A stretch of DNA of 64,000 bases from Carboxylicivirga fragile (GTDB lineage Bacteria > Bacteroidota > Bacteroidia > Bacteroidales > Marinilabiliaceae). Shown here piece after piece: positions 49,001 through 55,440 of the stretch (the first letter of the stretch is position 1; every line of letters begins with the position of its first letter). A program made the position numbers and the translations under genes. The DNA lies in contig JAFMVD010000020.1 of NCBI GenBank assembly GCA_025499625.1, forward strand, positions 24,662 to 88,661, in the 5' to 3' direction. The notes beneath the pieces were generated by a model. The model saw only the letters and a list, made by a program, of their open reading frames with translations, did not search any database and was not told the DNA's origin.

Positions 49001-49791
49001 ACATCGAGTGATACACCATAGGAGTTCGCCACAAAGTTGAATGAATAAGGCTTCATTTCGTACTGTACCTTATTCACAAACTCATCGGCGGTAAAAACAT
49101 AAAAGTTAGTTTTTACAGGATAATTATTAAAACTTGTGGTTGTAAATGCCCACCCTCTCGACCAAAGTCGACCAGCTGATATATTCGGATTACCAGAATT
49201 AGTTATAACATTATTTGACGCATCCGTAACGGTTACATCAAAAAACTCTACCGCAAAACGTCGATTGTAAGCATAATTACCTCCTGTGCCATACGAATAT
49301 GCCCATGTTTCAAATTCTATATAATGGTTTCCAGAAGTTAATGCAGTATATGTTTGCGCATTGTAACCATTTGTTATTTCGGTTCCATTTAATGTAACTC
49401 CGTTGGGTCCGTTTACAGCAGCACTATAAGCCGAAATATAACCATTACCTGACTTAGGAAAAGCCCGCTCAGAATACACAACAGAACCTGTCTCATTTTT
49501 AATGCGAAATGATGTATAATCCGCCTTCCAGCTTCGATATTCCCCTCCAGAGTTTGCCATTTTCATACCAAAGTGCATGGTTTCTCCCGCATTTAAGTAT
49601 ATATATAAGCGCTCCTTGTCATCGGCACTATATGTAGCAAAATGCTTGTCGCTGCCTCTGTACATTTCTAACCAAAGTCGATCAGATTCGTTAGGCATAA
49701 ACTGCTTAGTCCCTTCTTGAGCAAAAATGTTGCTACTTGCTAATAAGAGAACGTAAAGAAAGAATTTTAAAAAACGCATGTTCATATTCAT
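37018..49791 (-). CDS. Giant Calx-beta repeat adhesin with gliding-type T9SS sorting domain
   Basis: A 4257-residue secreted protein. It has a signal peptide (MRFLKFFLYVLLLASSNIFAQ; five Met-Asn codons allow several starts) and a unique N-terminal region (about 30-530). Ig-like, Big_9 and cadherin-like domains follow (about 530-1300, e.g. DGSFTYTPNANFNGSDSFSF). Then come 22 Calx-beta repeats of ~109 residues (about 1300-3695), each ending in a DNDG-type calcium motif, and one diverged module. Two or three more Big_9 domains (NADGTYEFIADADYVGNDFF), a thrombospondin type 3 calcium segment (DTDGDTLPDD ... DSDGDGISD) and a C-terminal SPNNDGINDEYVIP / VFNRWGNVIYK domain, the gliding motility-associated type B sorting domain, complete it. 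It should be exported by type IX secretion and act in adhesion or gliding, stiffened by Ca2+. PorP/SprF is encoded just downstream. Confidence 0.95.
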   Translation of the reverse strand: MNMNMRFLKFFLYVLLLASSNIFAQEGTKQFMPNESDRLWLEMYRGSDKHFATYSADDKERLYIYLNAGETMHFGMKMANSGGEYRSWKADYTSFRIKNETGSVVYSERAFPKSGNGYISAYSAAVNGPNGVTLNGTEITNGYNAQTYTALTSGNHYIEFETWAYSYGTGGNYAYNRRFAVEFFDVTVTDASNNVITNSGNPNISAGRLWSRGWAFTTTSFNNYPVKTNFYVFTADEFVNKVQYEMKPYSFNFVANSYGVSLDVNDNVIQKAQSVDGDATNTDNISEYRIFLNDPDRVVWQNTALPPPTVQVWFDDDLLFDYDYDRNPQELSITPSTIVLERNMDACAYESITMFKIASNIDGFATILLDLDGNGYSTSGSDRALQLDLKQGENFVLWDFKNDNGVEVNDGVYSASATFLGRGPAHFPLYDVESLSGISTYSIRPFNKLGPTLYWDDTNVGLWGDQGSGTMAETAQDQLVINNHIPRVWTYNGNNYNGNNTTFNSWFNAIDLGMSTINFEVTTSTTKCVNGEAPVIGNVIKVGAINEVLTFALSDFSDKYYDPNDLPLTMIEVVNIPSQGELRVNGSLVSDGQEITAADIPNLTYTPVNDFGGTIQFEFKASNVDNYSLQSNYVNLVSNTAPTIGAIGDENICTNTGLTNHPITVGDGAETPAEDLTVIAYSHDPAFVENNNIEVTGTGATRYLNITPVNDQSGFAIIYVLVDDGYSQTIEEFAIYVGPSVVINGDMSVCINGDLLLTAEEIGASTYEWKKGETTLSTSNQLDIQNVSLADAGIYSLTVTTDECSTTKDFVVSIAPSTDFTGDVDVCVGETLSLSADETVATSYAWYRGSTQIGSQKVLEIPNMTLGHDDSNYTLYVEKEGCSHTSQAFSVSVVQMLDANLSITGSNVLEGNVGTITITSAEQDITYSALDGNGDVIDSGSNATAGNDLVLTIPVSSLTASSNVFTITGDNGNCTVNMNNTATIGVNLIPTVSSLTETTAEDTDLVGNLLSGASDDDGGNLSTSLAGGGDPSNGTLVINSDGSFTYTPNANFNGSDSFSFEVCDDQTPQACVTADVNITVTATNDPPRITVTSSNGTEDNNLIFAASNFTDAFTDVENDALSQIRIDAVPNASTGELQLSGVPISNGQVIDAANLGSITFVPSANWNGATAFSWSASDGEFWSGSESFSLNVSAADDDPNIQNQTASVNEDAIDGTSIININDGLTGTDNDIDGEPINYSIISGNTGSVFSIHPTSGLITVNNSASIDFETTEQYSLVIRAIDSQLSSTDATITINVNNTDSDVVLTIADAALTEGTGGNTNLVFTISSSSIVAGDVSVDFDITDVSTSYPADYTLNSGTATITTGNNTTTIAISIVGDVIVENIETFRVDLSAPTAGTVSGHAIGTINDNDTASLSVANASANEGDGTIDFVVTLNGTVANAFDVTYNLTNGTGIGGQDFNASSGTINFTGVNGQTRTIQIPLTDDAIVELNETFTLGLSTANTAIDASDTAEGTISDNDGVAVLSIANASFDENGSGTFRITADKAVQGGYSVTYNLVNGTAIGGTDFTVSANRTLNFAGSANEYQEFTISGIDDAIVEGNETFTLNMTDSHVSVQSTATATGTIIDDDAVNVTIDDVTVTEGGSANFTITLNNAVVGGTSITVNFSDISATGGSDYTNTAQTVVFAGTAGETESISVPTTNDDVVEASETFELSMTSSNALVGADDRAIVTINDNDGLAMVTVADVSINENQDAVFTLSLDKHIQGGFTVDYATQNGTANSGNDYTTQSGNLVFSGNNSQTHQVVVAVSDDAVVEASENFMLDLSCANALVNVTPQATASITDNDGTALLSISDVSFDENGSGTFQVSVDKAVEGGFDVDYTLVSNQAIAGTDFVVPVNRTLSFDGSANQTINFTIAATDDNIVEIDEVFDVTLSTTHALVDASATAVGTIRDNDAANISVADLSVTEGETASFELVLSNNVANGVVVDYLLEAITATSVDDYTVVSGQRTFTGTQNELITIDVNTIDDAIVEQAESFRLSLSTSNALVTIDNEAVATINDNDGNASVTVNAITIDEANNAVFTLVLNTAIEGGFSVDYATADGSAVSGSDYLANSGTINFNGDLNETQTVSVTVNDDIIVEENETFVLDMSTSNLRVDVPAQATATISDNDGVATLSINNAVFAEDGAGTYSVIVDKAVQGGFDVDFSLVDGSALAGVDYSVPANQTLNFDGSANQTVQFSIAAIEDNIIEPTENFTIQLSSLSTLVNTDAEASGEITDNDEAQITVTPVTVNEGEDVVYTLVLTREVVGGVNVDYSLSAVQATSDVDYLDDSGSVSFAGTEGEIKLITIATVDDAIVEGQEGFELNLSTVHAQVNPTASTLASINDNDGQATVTINTVTVNEGEDAILTLSSDKAVQGGFDISYSTADATANAGTDYNTIVSSIHFDGTLSETETITLFTIDDAVVEADETFNVQISTANPLIATSGIGEVTISNNDGVATLIVGNATVSEGGTNTISLSLDKEVQGDVVVNYTFNDVTTDASTDYDATGGSVTLSGTTPQTFTVTANHDALVEGSETFTVAYTTSSPLVVSDAESTVTIIDEDTANLLVEDVVATEGNDMVFTVTLSEEVVGGLTVDYTIVPGTASISDYSDVTGGTLTFVGTANETQQFTISTSNDGIVEGVEDFTVTLTSSKALVEDDDTATGTINDANGRATITVADLEINENEQAVFTLTLDKLVQGGVSVNYSTSDIEAIAGSDYDTQLGSIDFDGLTVNDSKTITIDVTDDAIVETSEAFALNLTTAHALLDVPASAEASIVDNDGLVALSVSDVSLAENGQTTVTVTSDKAIQGGFELDYMLNDGTAIGDTDYENVPSTIYFAGTVNESQEFVLRGIDDDIVEGDENFSVEFSSSNALVDADATITATITDDDVTTVTVEDISISEDEKAIFTLSLSNDVVGGFDIAYTISEGTAIAGDDYIDASGTVTFLGNKDEVQLVEIDLVDDAVVELSESFTLNLSTTNTKVTPDAETTASIQDNDGMATVTINQVSVAEGDDAVLTVTLDKAVQGGFSVEYLTVDGVALGGSDYTTISDAVAFAGIAGETQEIRVSTIDDALVESSELFDVNISTVSTLVNTNGTGEINITDNDGLVSLIVENVSFNEVGQTTVVVTADKAIQGGFEVDYVINNGTAISGVDFDALPSTLYFVGTENESQEFIVSGIDDDIVEGDEQFTIDLSSSNSLVDADASIIATITDDDVTTVSVNSVIVSEGDKAVFALTLSNDVIGGFELDYNLSAATAIAGDDYVDASGIVTFIGNRNEVQLIEIDIVDDEVVELLETFTLNLSSTNTKIIPDAETIATINDNDGIATVTIDQVSVVEGEEAVLTLSLDKGVQDGFTIDYLTVDGTALSVGDYTSISDAIIFTGIAGETQEIRVATIDDVLVEPTELLNVSISTLSTLVSTSGTGEVSISDNDGVAKLVFENQTVNEGESLNFTLSLDKAVQGDVEITYSFVDGSAIGGSDYDNTPSSITLIGTEAKTITVATNPDDLVEGFEDFTINFASTSSLVNTDDQASITINDEDATSLLIDDVTIDEGGKATFTVSLSKGVTDGFTVDYSVNDESAVAGVDYTAASGQLTFTGATNETHSFEVQTLEDDLVEGAEYASIQLSASNSAVDASREAHLNITDNDSPGWIVEETDAITITSEAGISDVFTVVLEAQPQSDVVVEISGLDETEGSLSATSLTFTSATWDEVQTVTVTGIDDDEVDGNITYTLNVAVNDALSDVNFHGLSTNISVSNNDNDVFNPVPVLVDDEAETLEDESIDIDVLANDSGLEDTPININLVAQPANAFVSLNGDKTFRVAPNANFNGVVTFDYQVCDVENDCAIATVTLTVNAVNDAPTLNNDNIPVSVQQGETVQGSNLLVAATDVEGDVITINITPTTAPLHGTLTINADGTYEFIADADYVGNDFFEYSICDNGTPQACVTGRVSLTITEAPDTNEAPIAVDDVFEMGRNEVLSGQNLLDNDSDPNGDMLVINVLPLVAPANGQVLINSDGSFEYTPNADFTGDDFFTYQVCDDAANSKCAVANVDISVSVKDTDGDTLPDDIEGDEDVDGDGEPNYLDLDSDGDGISDREEGLGDCDEDGVANFIDADQCYDDLPLSKGFSPNNDGINDEYVIPWLDQYKKVSFEVFNRWGNVIYKMDVYDNSWNGTANVGGTIGEDLPVGTYFYIITVEEINQQFNGYIYLNR
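38710..45895 (-). repeat. Tandem array of 22 Calx-beta coding repeats (~327 bp each)
   Basis: The repeats lie inside the giant adhesin gene and share the pattern T(I/V)TV..V.V.EG..A.FTL.L...V.GGF.VDY, SGTDY, ETFTLNLS, A.ATI.DNDG. From repeat 3 to repeat 22 they follow an A-B-C order: A-type carry the variant around ENGSGTF or ENGQTTV and DKAVQGGFDVDY; B-type have the VTEG..A.F.L.LSN.VVGG form; C-type have EGEDAVLTL.LDKAVQGGF. Bounds are approximate to a few codons. Confidence 0.9.
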
Positions 49792-49956
49792 AAGGCTGGT
49801 ATATACAAAGTATTGGTCACAACTATGTCAGTTTTTACGGCACTACCTCTACAGAGTTACCCCTAACTAACAAGTATTGGATAAACAGACTAATAACTTA
49901 TACTAGCGTAAAAAAAAAACTGATTAACGTGTTTATTTTCTTGAGAACAAAAAAAC

Positions 49957-49991
49957 AAAGGCCGTTTGAACTAACTATCCAAACGGCCTTT
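49957..49991 (-). terminator. Terminator after the small barrel gene
   Basis: AAAGGCCGTTTG and CAAACGGCCTTT form a perfect 12-bp stem. On the minus strand it is followed by GTTTTTTTG. It separates the 144-residue protein gene from the adhesin operon downstream. Confidence 0.9.
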
Positions 49992-50016
49992 ACAATAACT
50001 ATAATTTCATAAAACT

Positions 50017-50451
50017 TTAAAACACCCACCTAACATTTAATCCAAAACTATCGAAACCAAGGCTGGTATTATCTATTATTTCCAGATAAGGACGCCAATC
50101 GGCTCCAATCACAAGCGGCACTTCTCTAAAGCGATACTCTAAACCCAATTCTCCTAAAGCTCCAAGTTTAAAATCACTGGCAACAAACGTATAAGCACCA
50201 ACACCTGCATACCAATTAAAAGCCTCTTCACCTAAGGGGCGATAAAGAAAATCCCATAAGGCATCAACACCCATTCCTTTATTCCCAAATGACACATCAG
50301 CATGTATACGGGTAAATTCGCCCAAGGCAAACACACCATCGATGGCAACATTTCCACCACTTATTTCACCAAAACGCAAACCAACTTCTTGAGCATTAGA
50401 ATAAAACAAGGTACCACATAACAATGTGATAATAAAAAACAATTTCCTCAT
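50017..50451 (-). CDS. Small outer-membrane beta-barrel protein
   Basis: A 144-residue protein with a signal peptide (KLFFIITLLCGTLFYSNAQ) and a mature part of about eight short amphipathic strands: EVGLRFGEISGGNVAIDGVF, TRIHADVSFGN, FNWYAGVGAYTF, LGALGELGLEYRF, VPLVIGADWRPYLE and FGLNVRWVF. The last residue is phenylalanine after Trp-Val, which is the signature read by the BAM complex. It belongs to the broad group of small OmpA/OmpX-like barrels of Bacteroidota without a peptidoglycan-binding domain. The function is unknown. It is monocistronic, with its own strong terminator before the adhesin gene. Confidence 0.75.
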   Translation of the reverse strand: MRKLFFIITLLCGTLFYSNAQEVGLRFGEISGGNVAIDGVFALGEFTRIHADVSFGNKGMGVDALWDFLYRPLGEEAFNWYAGVGAYTFVASDFKLGALGELGLEYRFREVPLVIGADWRPYLEIIDNTSLGFDSFGLNVRWVF

Positions 50452-50675
50452 AACTTAGACTTTGAAAAGTTAAATAATAGCTTAAAATTAAAACGAATTT
50501 TTAACAAAAAAAATTTTCATCAATACAAAACCAATATAATAACCATTTAATATATGATTATTAATATCAAAATTGAGGTCGCACTGAAGATATGACACTA
50601 ATTAGTTAATAAAACTAATGCCCAAACAGTTATACTATTCAGGCATTTACAATACATTCAAAAAATCACCTTATC

Positions 50676-52676
50676 CTACACCCTCTTTACCTTCACAATA
50701 CCTTTTCGGTAAACATCAAGTAAACGATGTAAATTATTAATTTGCTCACGTAGGTTAGTTCCTATATCCGTATCACCTACACTAATTCGTCTGGTTCTAT
50801 GCTCAATCATACTTCTGGTTGAAATAATATCTACTTCTTCCTGAATGGCTTTACGCTTTGATTCAAACGGTCTATGTTCTGCTAATATTAAACTGTACGA
50901 ATCATAAATCAAGGTATAGCCAGCAATACCCGTAACCTTTTGGTATGGTTTTGACATCCCACCATCAATCACAAACAGCTTACCTTCAGCTTTTACAGGA
51001 CTTTCACCTTTGGTTACTTTAACAGGCACATGCCCATTTACAATGTGCGACACTTCAGGATCAAGACCAAACTCTTCAAGTATACGGCAGCACGTTGCCT
51101 TATCGTCCCTTAACTTATAATAGGTATTGCTTTCTTCTTTATGGGTTGTCTTATCATCGATAAAGTAACGCTCAAACGTTGCCATCTTCTTTTTACCAAA
51201 CAGTGGCGAATTGGGTCCGCTCCACAAATACCACATATAATCTCTTGCTTTGATATTGTTTTCGCGGTGCTCACGATTAAAGTAAGCACGACGAGAAATC
51301 AAATCAAATTGATCACAGAGTACTTTACCCTTGTATTTCTTTCCAAATAAAGTCACTTCCTCAAAGCTTCCATCCGGTTTAAGCGGTATGCAACCATGAT
51401 AAAGTAGATTAGAGTTATAAGCAAGATACGTGCTTCCCTTAGTGAATAAGGTTTTTATGTGTCGCTGAAGCTTCTCACTATTAATGAATGAGAAACGTAA
51501 TTTATCAACTAACTCCTTTTCTTCCTTTGTTAATTCAGCAGGTTTTTTAGGGTTTACTGTCGGGAAGTTCTTATCATTTAATTCATATTCTTTGCCTTCA
51601 AGCGTGATGGTTCCTTTTTTGTAATCAATTTTATCGAGTAACAAACGGTCGTCCATTTCCATTTCAGGATTACGACGTATTATCTCTTCGGCCAACTTTA
51701 ACTCAATAATCATAATGGCCTTGTGCATTTTACTTGTTAAGTTAATATGCGTTGAGCCAATATTCTCTGGTGGCGTATTTTTGGGAATAAATGGTTCGCA
51801 CGGATCGTCAGCGTAGGCTTTCATAGCAAATGTAGCCAAAGGCAATAAGTTAATACCATAAGCATCTTCAATGGTATCTAAATTATTATAGCGCGCACTT
51901 AAACGAATAACAGCCGCAATACTTGCACGGATTCCTGTTGCCGCAGCCATCCAAACAATATCATGATTACCCCATTGCACATCTACCGAATGGTGATCTT
52001 GTATGGCATCCATCACCTTATCTGCATAAGGCCCTCTATCATATATATCTCCAATGATATGCAGACGATCAATTAATAATCGCTGAATAAATTTACTAAT
52101 TGCTACAATGAAGTGATTGGCACGATCGACATCTATGATAGACTTTATAATGCGATCAAAATATTTCTCTTTTTTGGCGTTAGGCTCGTTTAACAATTCA
52201 TCAATCACGTAAGAAAAATCATCCGACATAGCTTTTCTCACTTTTGATCGGGTATATTTATCGGCTGATACGCGTGCCACTTGAATCAATCGACGCAAGG
52301 TAATAGCGTACCAATTTTCCAAATCTTTTTCTTCCCTAATTATTATCTCCAATTTTTCTTCGGGATAATAAATAAGAGTGGCCAATTGCATCTTGGTTTT
52401 TTCGCTCAATGCATGCTCATAAACAGCATTAATCTTTTTCTGAACCATGCCCGAAGCATTGCGCAAAACGTGACTAAAGGTTTCATATTCGCCATGTATA
52501 TCCGTCAGGAAATGCTCGGTACCTTTTGGCAAGTTTAATATGGACTCAAGGTTAATAATCTCGGTACATGCAGCCTGTACCGTTGGGAATTTTTCGGCAA
52601 GAAGATTTAAATACCTTAACTCATCTTCTCCGTAATTATTCTTTAATAACTCTTCATTTTCGCAATCCAAAACCAT
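50676..52676 (-). CDS. fbp: Class III fructose-1,6-bisphosphatase
   Basis: A cytoplasmic metallophosphoesterase-fold FBPase that makes fructose 6-phosphate in gluconeogenesis. At 666 residues it matches the Firmicutes/Bacteroidota class III enzyme. The metal-binding motifs are D59-I-H61 in HFLTDIHGEYETF, GDIYDRG in HIIGDIYDRGPYADKV (near residue 195), GNHD in VQWGNHDIVWMAAA (near 222) and a late histidine in HIVNGHVPVKVTKGESP. The long insert between the third and last motifs (about 270-500) is normal for this class. The gene is monocistronic, with a 487-nt upstream gap shared with the divergent kamA-like gene. Sure. Confidence 0.96.
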   Translation of the reverse strand: MVLDCENEELLKNNYGEDELRYLNLLAEKFPTVQAACTEIINLESILNLPKGTEHFLTDIHGEYETFSHVLRNASGMVQKKINAVYEHALSEKTKMQLATLIYYPEEKLEIIIREEKDLENWYAITLRRLIQVARVSADKYTRSKVRKAMSDDFSYVIDELLNEPNAKKEKYFDRIIKSIIDVDRANHFIVAISKFIQRLLIDRLHIIGDIYDRGPYADKVMDAIQDHHSVDVQWGNHDIVWMAAATGIRASIAAVIRLSARYNNLDTIEDAYGINLLPLATFAMKAYADDPCEPFIPKNTPPENIGSTHINLTSKMHKAIMIIELKLAEEIIRRNPEMEMDDRLLLDKIDYKKGTITLEGKEYELNDKNFPTVNPKKPAELTKEEKELVDKLRFSFINSEKLQRHIKTLFTKGSTYLAYNSNLLYHGCIPLKPDGSFEEVTLFGKKYKGKVLCDQFDLISRRAYFNREHRENNIKARDYMWYLWSGPNSPLFGKKKMATFERYFIDDKTTHKEESNTYYKLRDDKATCCRILEEFGLDPEVSHIVNGHVPVKVTKGESPVKAEGKLFVIDGGMSKPYQKVTGIAGYTLIYDSYSLILAEHRPFESKRKAIQEEVDIISTRSMIEHRTRRISVGDTDIGTNLREQINNLHRLLDVYRKGIVKVKRV

Positions 52677-53163
52677 TTGTCTTAAAAATAAAAATGTGTA
52701 CTGTTTATGTCTAAAAATGTAATACTAATGTTTTTTAACGACTCCTTAGATGAAAAATGTAAATATCTTTCATTTTCAAATATTTTTCAAGTATTATCTA
52801 CTCATTTTGTAGGTTTACCCTTGTAATACAAGCTTTTTATAGAGTTACAATTCGTAACAAACAAAGGAAACAATTGTTGAAAGTTTCGAAACAATTGGGA
52901 CATTGAAATAGAAACTCCTTCCCTTCATATAAAAGTAAACACAACTATAAAAACCATCATTACCAAATGATAACAACTCTCTTTTCCGTCAAGCTCGGTA
53001 TTAACGTTTGGTAATGACACGTTTTCTTCATTGCACAAGGCATTATCATTTAATAACGGCTTTCTTTTAGCTTATGCAGCCCATCATCAAATAGTAATGA
53101 ACCACTAACCCGAGTTCGACATAAAATCCTTATCTTTAGATAAACCCCCTTTAATTAACTTTT
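52677..53163. other. 487-nt divergent gap between fbp and the KamA-family gene
   Basis: No ORF or RNA gene is seen. It holds an 11-bp inverted repeat, TCATTACCAAA (52957-52967) and TTTGGTAATGA (53007-53017), 39 nt apart, and further ATTA-rich short repeats. A near -7 element for the KamA gene is TATCTTTA at 53131-53138. Confidence 0.5.
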
Positions 53164-55365
53164 ATGACTGCATCAACTCACAAGCTCGATCACATAGCAA
53201 TTTCGGTTAAATCACACATGCTACTGAGGCAATTACTGAGAGAAAACCCAATTCTGGAAGAGATAATGCAAAATGCGCGAAATGAAACCGAAGTATTGGT
53301 TGGCGTTCGAAATTGGATTTTGGAAGAAATAAAGAAGAATAAGAATACCTACCATTTCTATAAAAGAGAAAAGCATGGAAGAGAGGCATTTGAGAAATTA
53401 AGCTGGAAAGATTTTGCAGCCATCCGAATTTTGGATTACATCGATAATGCCGGTCGAGAGTTTGAAGATCCGAACCTAAGAGGAGAACTGGCCATAAGTA
53501 ATCCTATACACCTAATTTGGCTTGCTGTAACCCATGGAACAGGTGGCGCAAAACCTTCTTTCTTTAAGGATATGCTAATGCTTTTCAGGCAATTCAGTGG
53601 AGAATACAAAAGAAACACCCCATCGAAGGAACAGGTTGAAGAATGGATGGACAGATGGTGCTCTGGGCTGGATCCTCGAATTATTAAATTGAGAGAAGAA
53701 AATAAGGAACGCATTATTAAGATCATCATTCAGAAAATTGATAAAGGTGAAATAACGCATAGCAAATTTTCTTTTCCTGCAGGCTTATCTCAAGAGCAAA
53801 AATACCTGAAAGCACTGGAATGGTGGGAAGATCAACTCTTTCATTTAAAATTTGCCGTCAAATCACCAGACTTATTAAACGAACTACTGGACAACTCGCT
53901 CGACCCCGATACAATGAAAGTTTTATATGAGGCAGAGGCTAAGGGCATTCCATTTTTCGTGAACCCTTATTACCTTTCATTATTACACGTAAGGGTTCCG
54001 TATTTTGCTGTGGGAGCAGATTTAGCCATTCGTTACTATGTTATTTACAGTCAGAAATTGGTGGATGAATACGGCAATATTGTTGCCTGGGAAAAAGAGG
54101 ATAAGGTAAAACCAGGTGAACCCAATGCTGCAGGTTGGTATTTGCCAAACGATCACAATATCCACAGACGTTATCCTGAGGTAGCCATCCTTATTCCTGA
54201 TACCATGGGGCGAGCATGTGGTGGCTTATGCGCTTCGTGCCAACGCATGTATGACTTTCAGCGGGGTAATCTAAACTTTAACCTGGATAAATTAAAACCT
54301 AAGGAAAGCTGGGATGAGAAACTTGATACCCTATTGGATTATTTTGAGAAGGATTCGCAGTTGCGCGATATTTTAATCACCGGTGGCGATGCCCTAATGA
54401 GTTCAGATAAATCGTTGGCTAAAATTTTGGATCGGGTTTACACAATGGCAGCTAATAAGGTGGCAGCTAACAAAAGTAAACCGGATGGTGAAAAACACGC
54501 CCATATACTCCGCATCAGGCTCGGAAGTCGATTACCAGTCTATTTACCTCAACGCGTTACACCCGAATTAGTAAAAATACTTGGTGATTTTAAAAAGAAG
54601 GCTGCTAAAATAGGCGTACAGCAGTTTTTTATGCAAACACATTTTGAATCGCCAATGGAGGTAACACCTGAAGCTCGCAATGCCATAAAATTATTAATGT
54701 CAGCCGGATGGACGGTTACCAATCAGCATGTATTCATAACTGCTGCTTCACGGCGAGGGCATGCTGCTAAGCTCCGCAAGGTTTTAAACGAAATTGGCAT
54801 TATCAACTATTATACGTTCAGTGTGAAAGGCTATATGGAGAATAGTTTCAACTTTGCCACTAACGAGAGAGCAGTGCAGGAACAAATGGAAGAAAAGGTT
54901 ATAGGTAAAATTCCTGAAAAGTATTATTCTACTATAAAAGAGTTTCCAAACAATGCAGGAGCCATTGAAAAAGAAATGGCTCAGTTAATGCAAGAAAGTG
55001 GTCTGCCATTTTTAGGAACCGACCGAAATGTACTTAATCTGCCAGGAGTAGGTAAAAGCCTTACATTCCGAACCATTGGAATAACGCGCTATGGCCGTCG
55101 AATATTGGAGTTTGAATTGGATCACACGCGAAAGCACAGTCCGATGATGAAACAAATGGACAAAGTGATTATTATAGAATCCAAATCGCTTAGTGGCTAT
55201 CTTCGTCAGTTGGAAGACATAGGCGAGGAAACATCGGATTACGAAAGCATTTGGGGCTACTCTATTGGTGAAACAGAACAACGCATTCCAATTTATGACT
55301 ATCCTGATTACGACTATAAACTCACCAATAATTACACAAACCTAAAGGAGGAAACTAGTTCTTAA
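53164..55365 (+). CDS. KamA-family radical SAM protein (lysine 2,3-aminomutase-like)
   Basis: A large (733 residues) radical SAM, probably PLP-dependent, enzyme related to lysine 2,3-aminomutase. The [4Fe-4S] motif is C352-GGL-C356-AS-C359 in GRACGGLCASCQRMYDF, and ITGGDALMSS is the SAM-binding GGD motif. LRIRLGSRLPVYLPQRVTPE and VQQFFMQTHFESPMEVTPEA match the barrel of KamA. The PLP lysine should be in PGGGGK in classical KamA; here the counterpart seems to be NLPGVGKSLTF. A ~320-residue N-terminal extension is not found in the ~420-residue clostridial enzyme. No kamD/kamE or other lysine-fermentation gene is beside it, so the substrate is open (lysine, glutamate or arginine-type amino acid). 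It is followed by a hairpin at 55392. Confidence 0.85.
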   Translation: MTASTHKLDHIAISVKSHMLLRQLLRENPILEEIMQNARNETEVLVGVRNWILEEIKKNKNTYHFYKREKHGREAFEKLSWKDFAAIRILDYIDNAGREFEDPNLRGELAISNPIHLIWLAVTHGTGGAKPSFFKDMLMLFRQFSGEYKRNTPSKEQVEEWMDRWCSGLDPRIIKLREENKERIIKIIIQKIDKGEITHSKFSFPAGLSQEQKYLKALEWWEDQLFHLKFAVKSPDLLNELLDNSLDPDTMKVLYEAEAKGIPFFVNPYYLSLLHVRVPYFAVGADLAIRYYVIYSQKLVDEYGNIVAWEKEDKVKPGEPNAAGWYLPNDHNIHRRYPEVAILIPDTMGRACGGLCASCQRMYDFQRGNLNFNLDKLKPKESWDEKLDTLLDYFEKDSQLRDILITGGDALMSSDKSLAKILDRVYTMAANKVAANKSKPDGEKHAHILRIRLGSRLPVYLPQRVTPELVKILGDFKKKAAKIGVQQFFMQTHFESPMEVTPEARNAIKLLMSAGWTVTNQHVFITAASRRGHAAKLRKVLNEIGIINYYTFSVKGYMENSFNFATNERAVQEQMEEKVIGKIPEKYYSTIKEFPNNAGAIEKEMAQLMQESGLPFLGTDRNVLNLPGVGKSLTFRTIGITRYGRRILEFELDHTRKHSPMMKQMDKVIIIESKSLSGYLRQLEDIGEETSDYESIWGYSIGETEQRIPIYDYPDYDYKLTNNYTNLKEETSS

Positions 55366-55369
55366 AGTA

Positions 55370-55440
55370 GTCATTCCATAAAACTAAAAATGCTCATAAA
55401 TCAAATGATTTATGAGCTTTTGTGTGTTGGGGTACCAGGA
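55370..55440. repeat. Left copy of a 70-bp repeat ending in a tRNA-Pro 3' fragment
   Basis: This 71-bp segment matches 57051-57119 closely (CATAAAACTAAAAA, then a GCTCATAAATC hairpin, then GGGGTACCAGGA). The last 12 bases equal the 3' end of the tRNA-Pro genes, but the rest of the tRNA is missing, so it is a truncated copy. The GCTCATAAATC/GATTTATGAGC stem (55392-55416) also works as the terminator of the KamA gene. Confidence 0.85.
55392..55416 (+). terminator. Terminator of the KamA-family gene
   Basis: GCTCATAAATC and GATTTATGAGC form a perfect 11-bp stem with a 3-nt loop, followed by TTTTGTG. It lies 26 nt after the stop codon. Confidence 0.8.

Noticed and set aside
37018..49791. Many open frames on the plus strand opposite the giant adhesin (for example 38168-38620 and 44771-45124)
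   Set aside because: They recur with the Calx-beta repeat period and have Ser/Thr/Val-rich, repeat-like translations. They are shadows of the repetitive coding strand.
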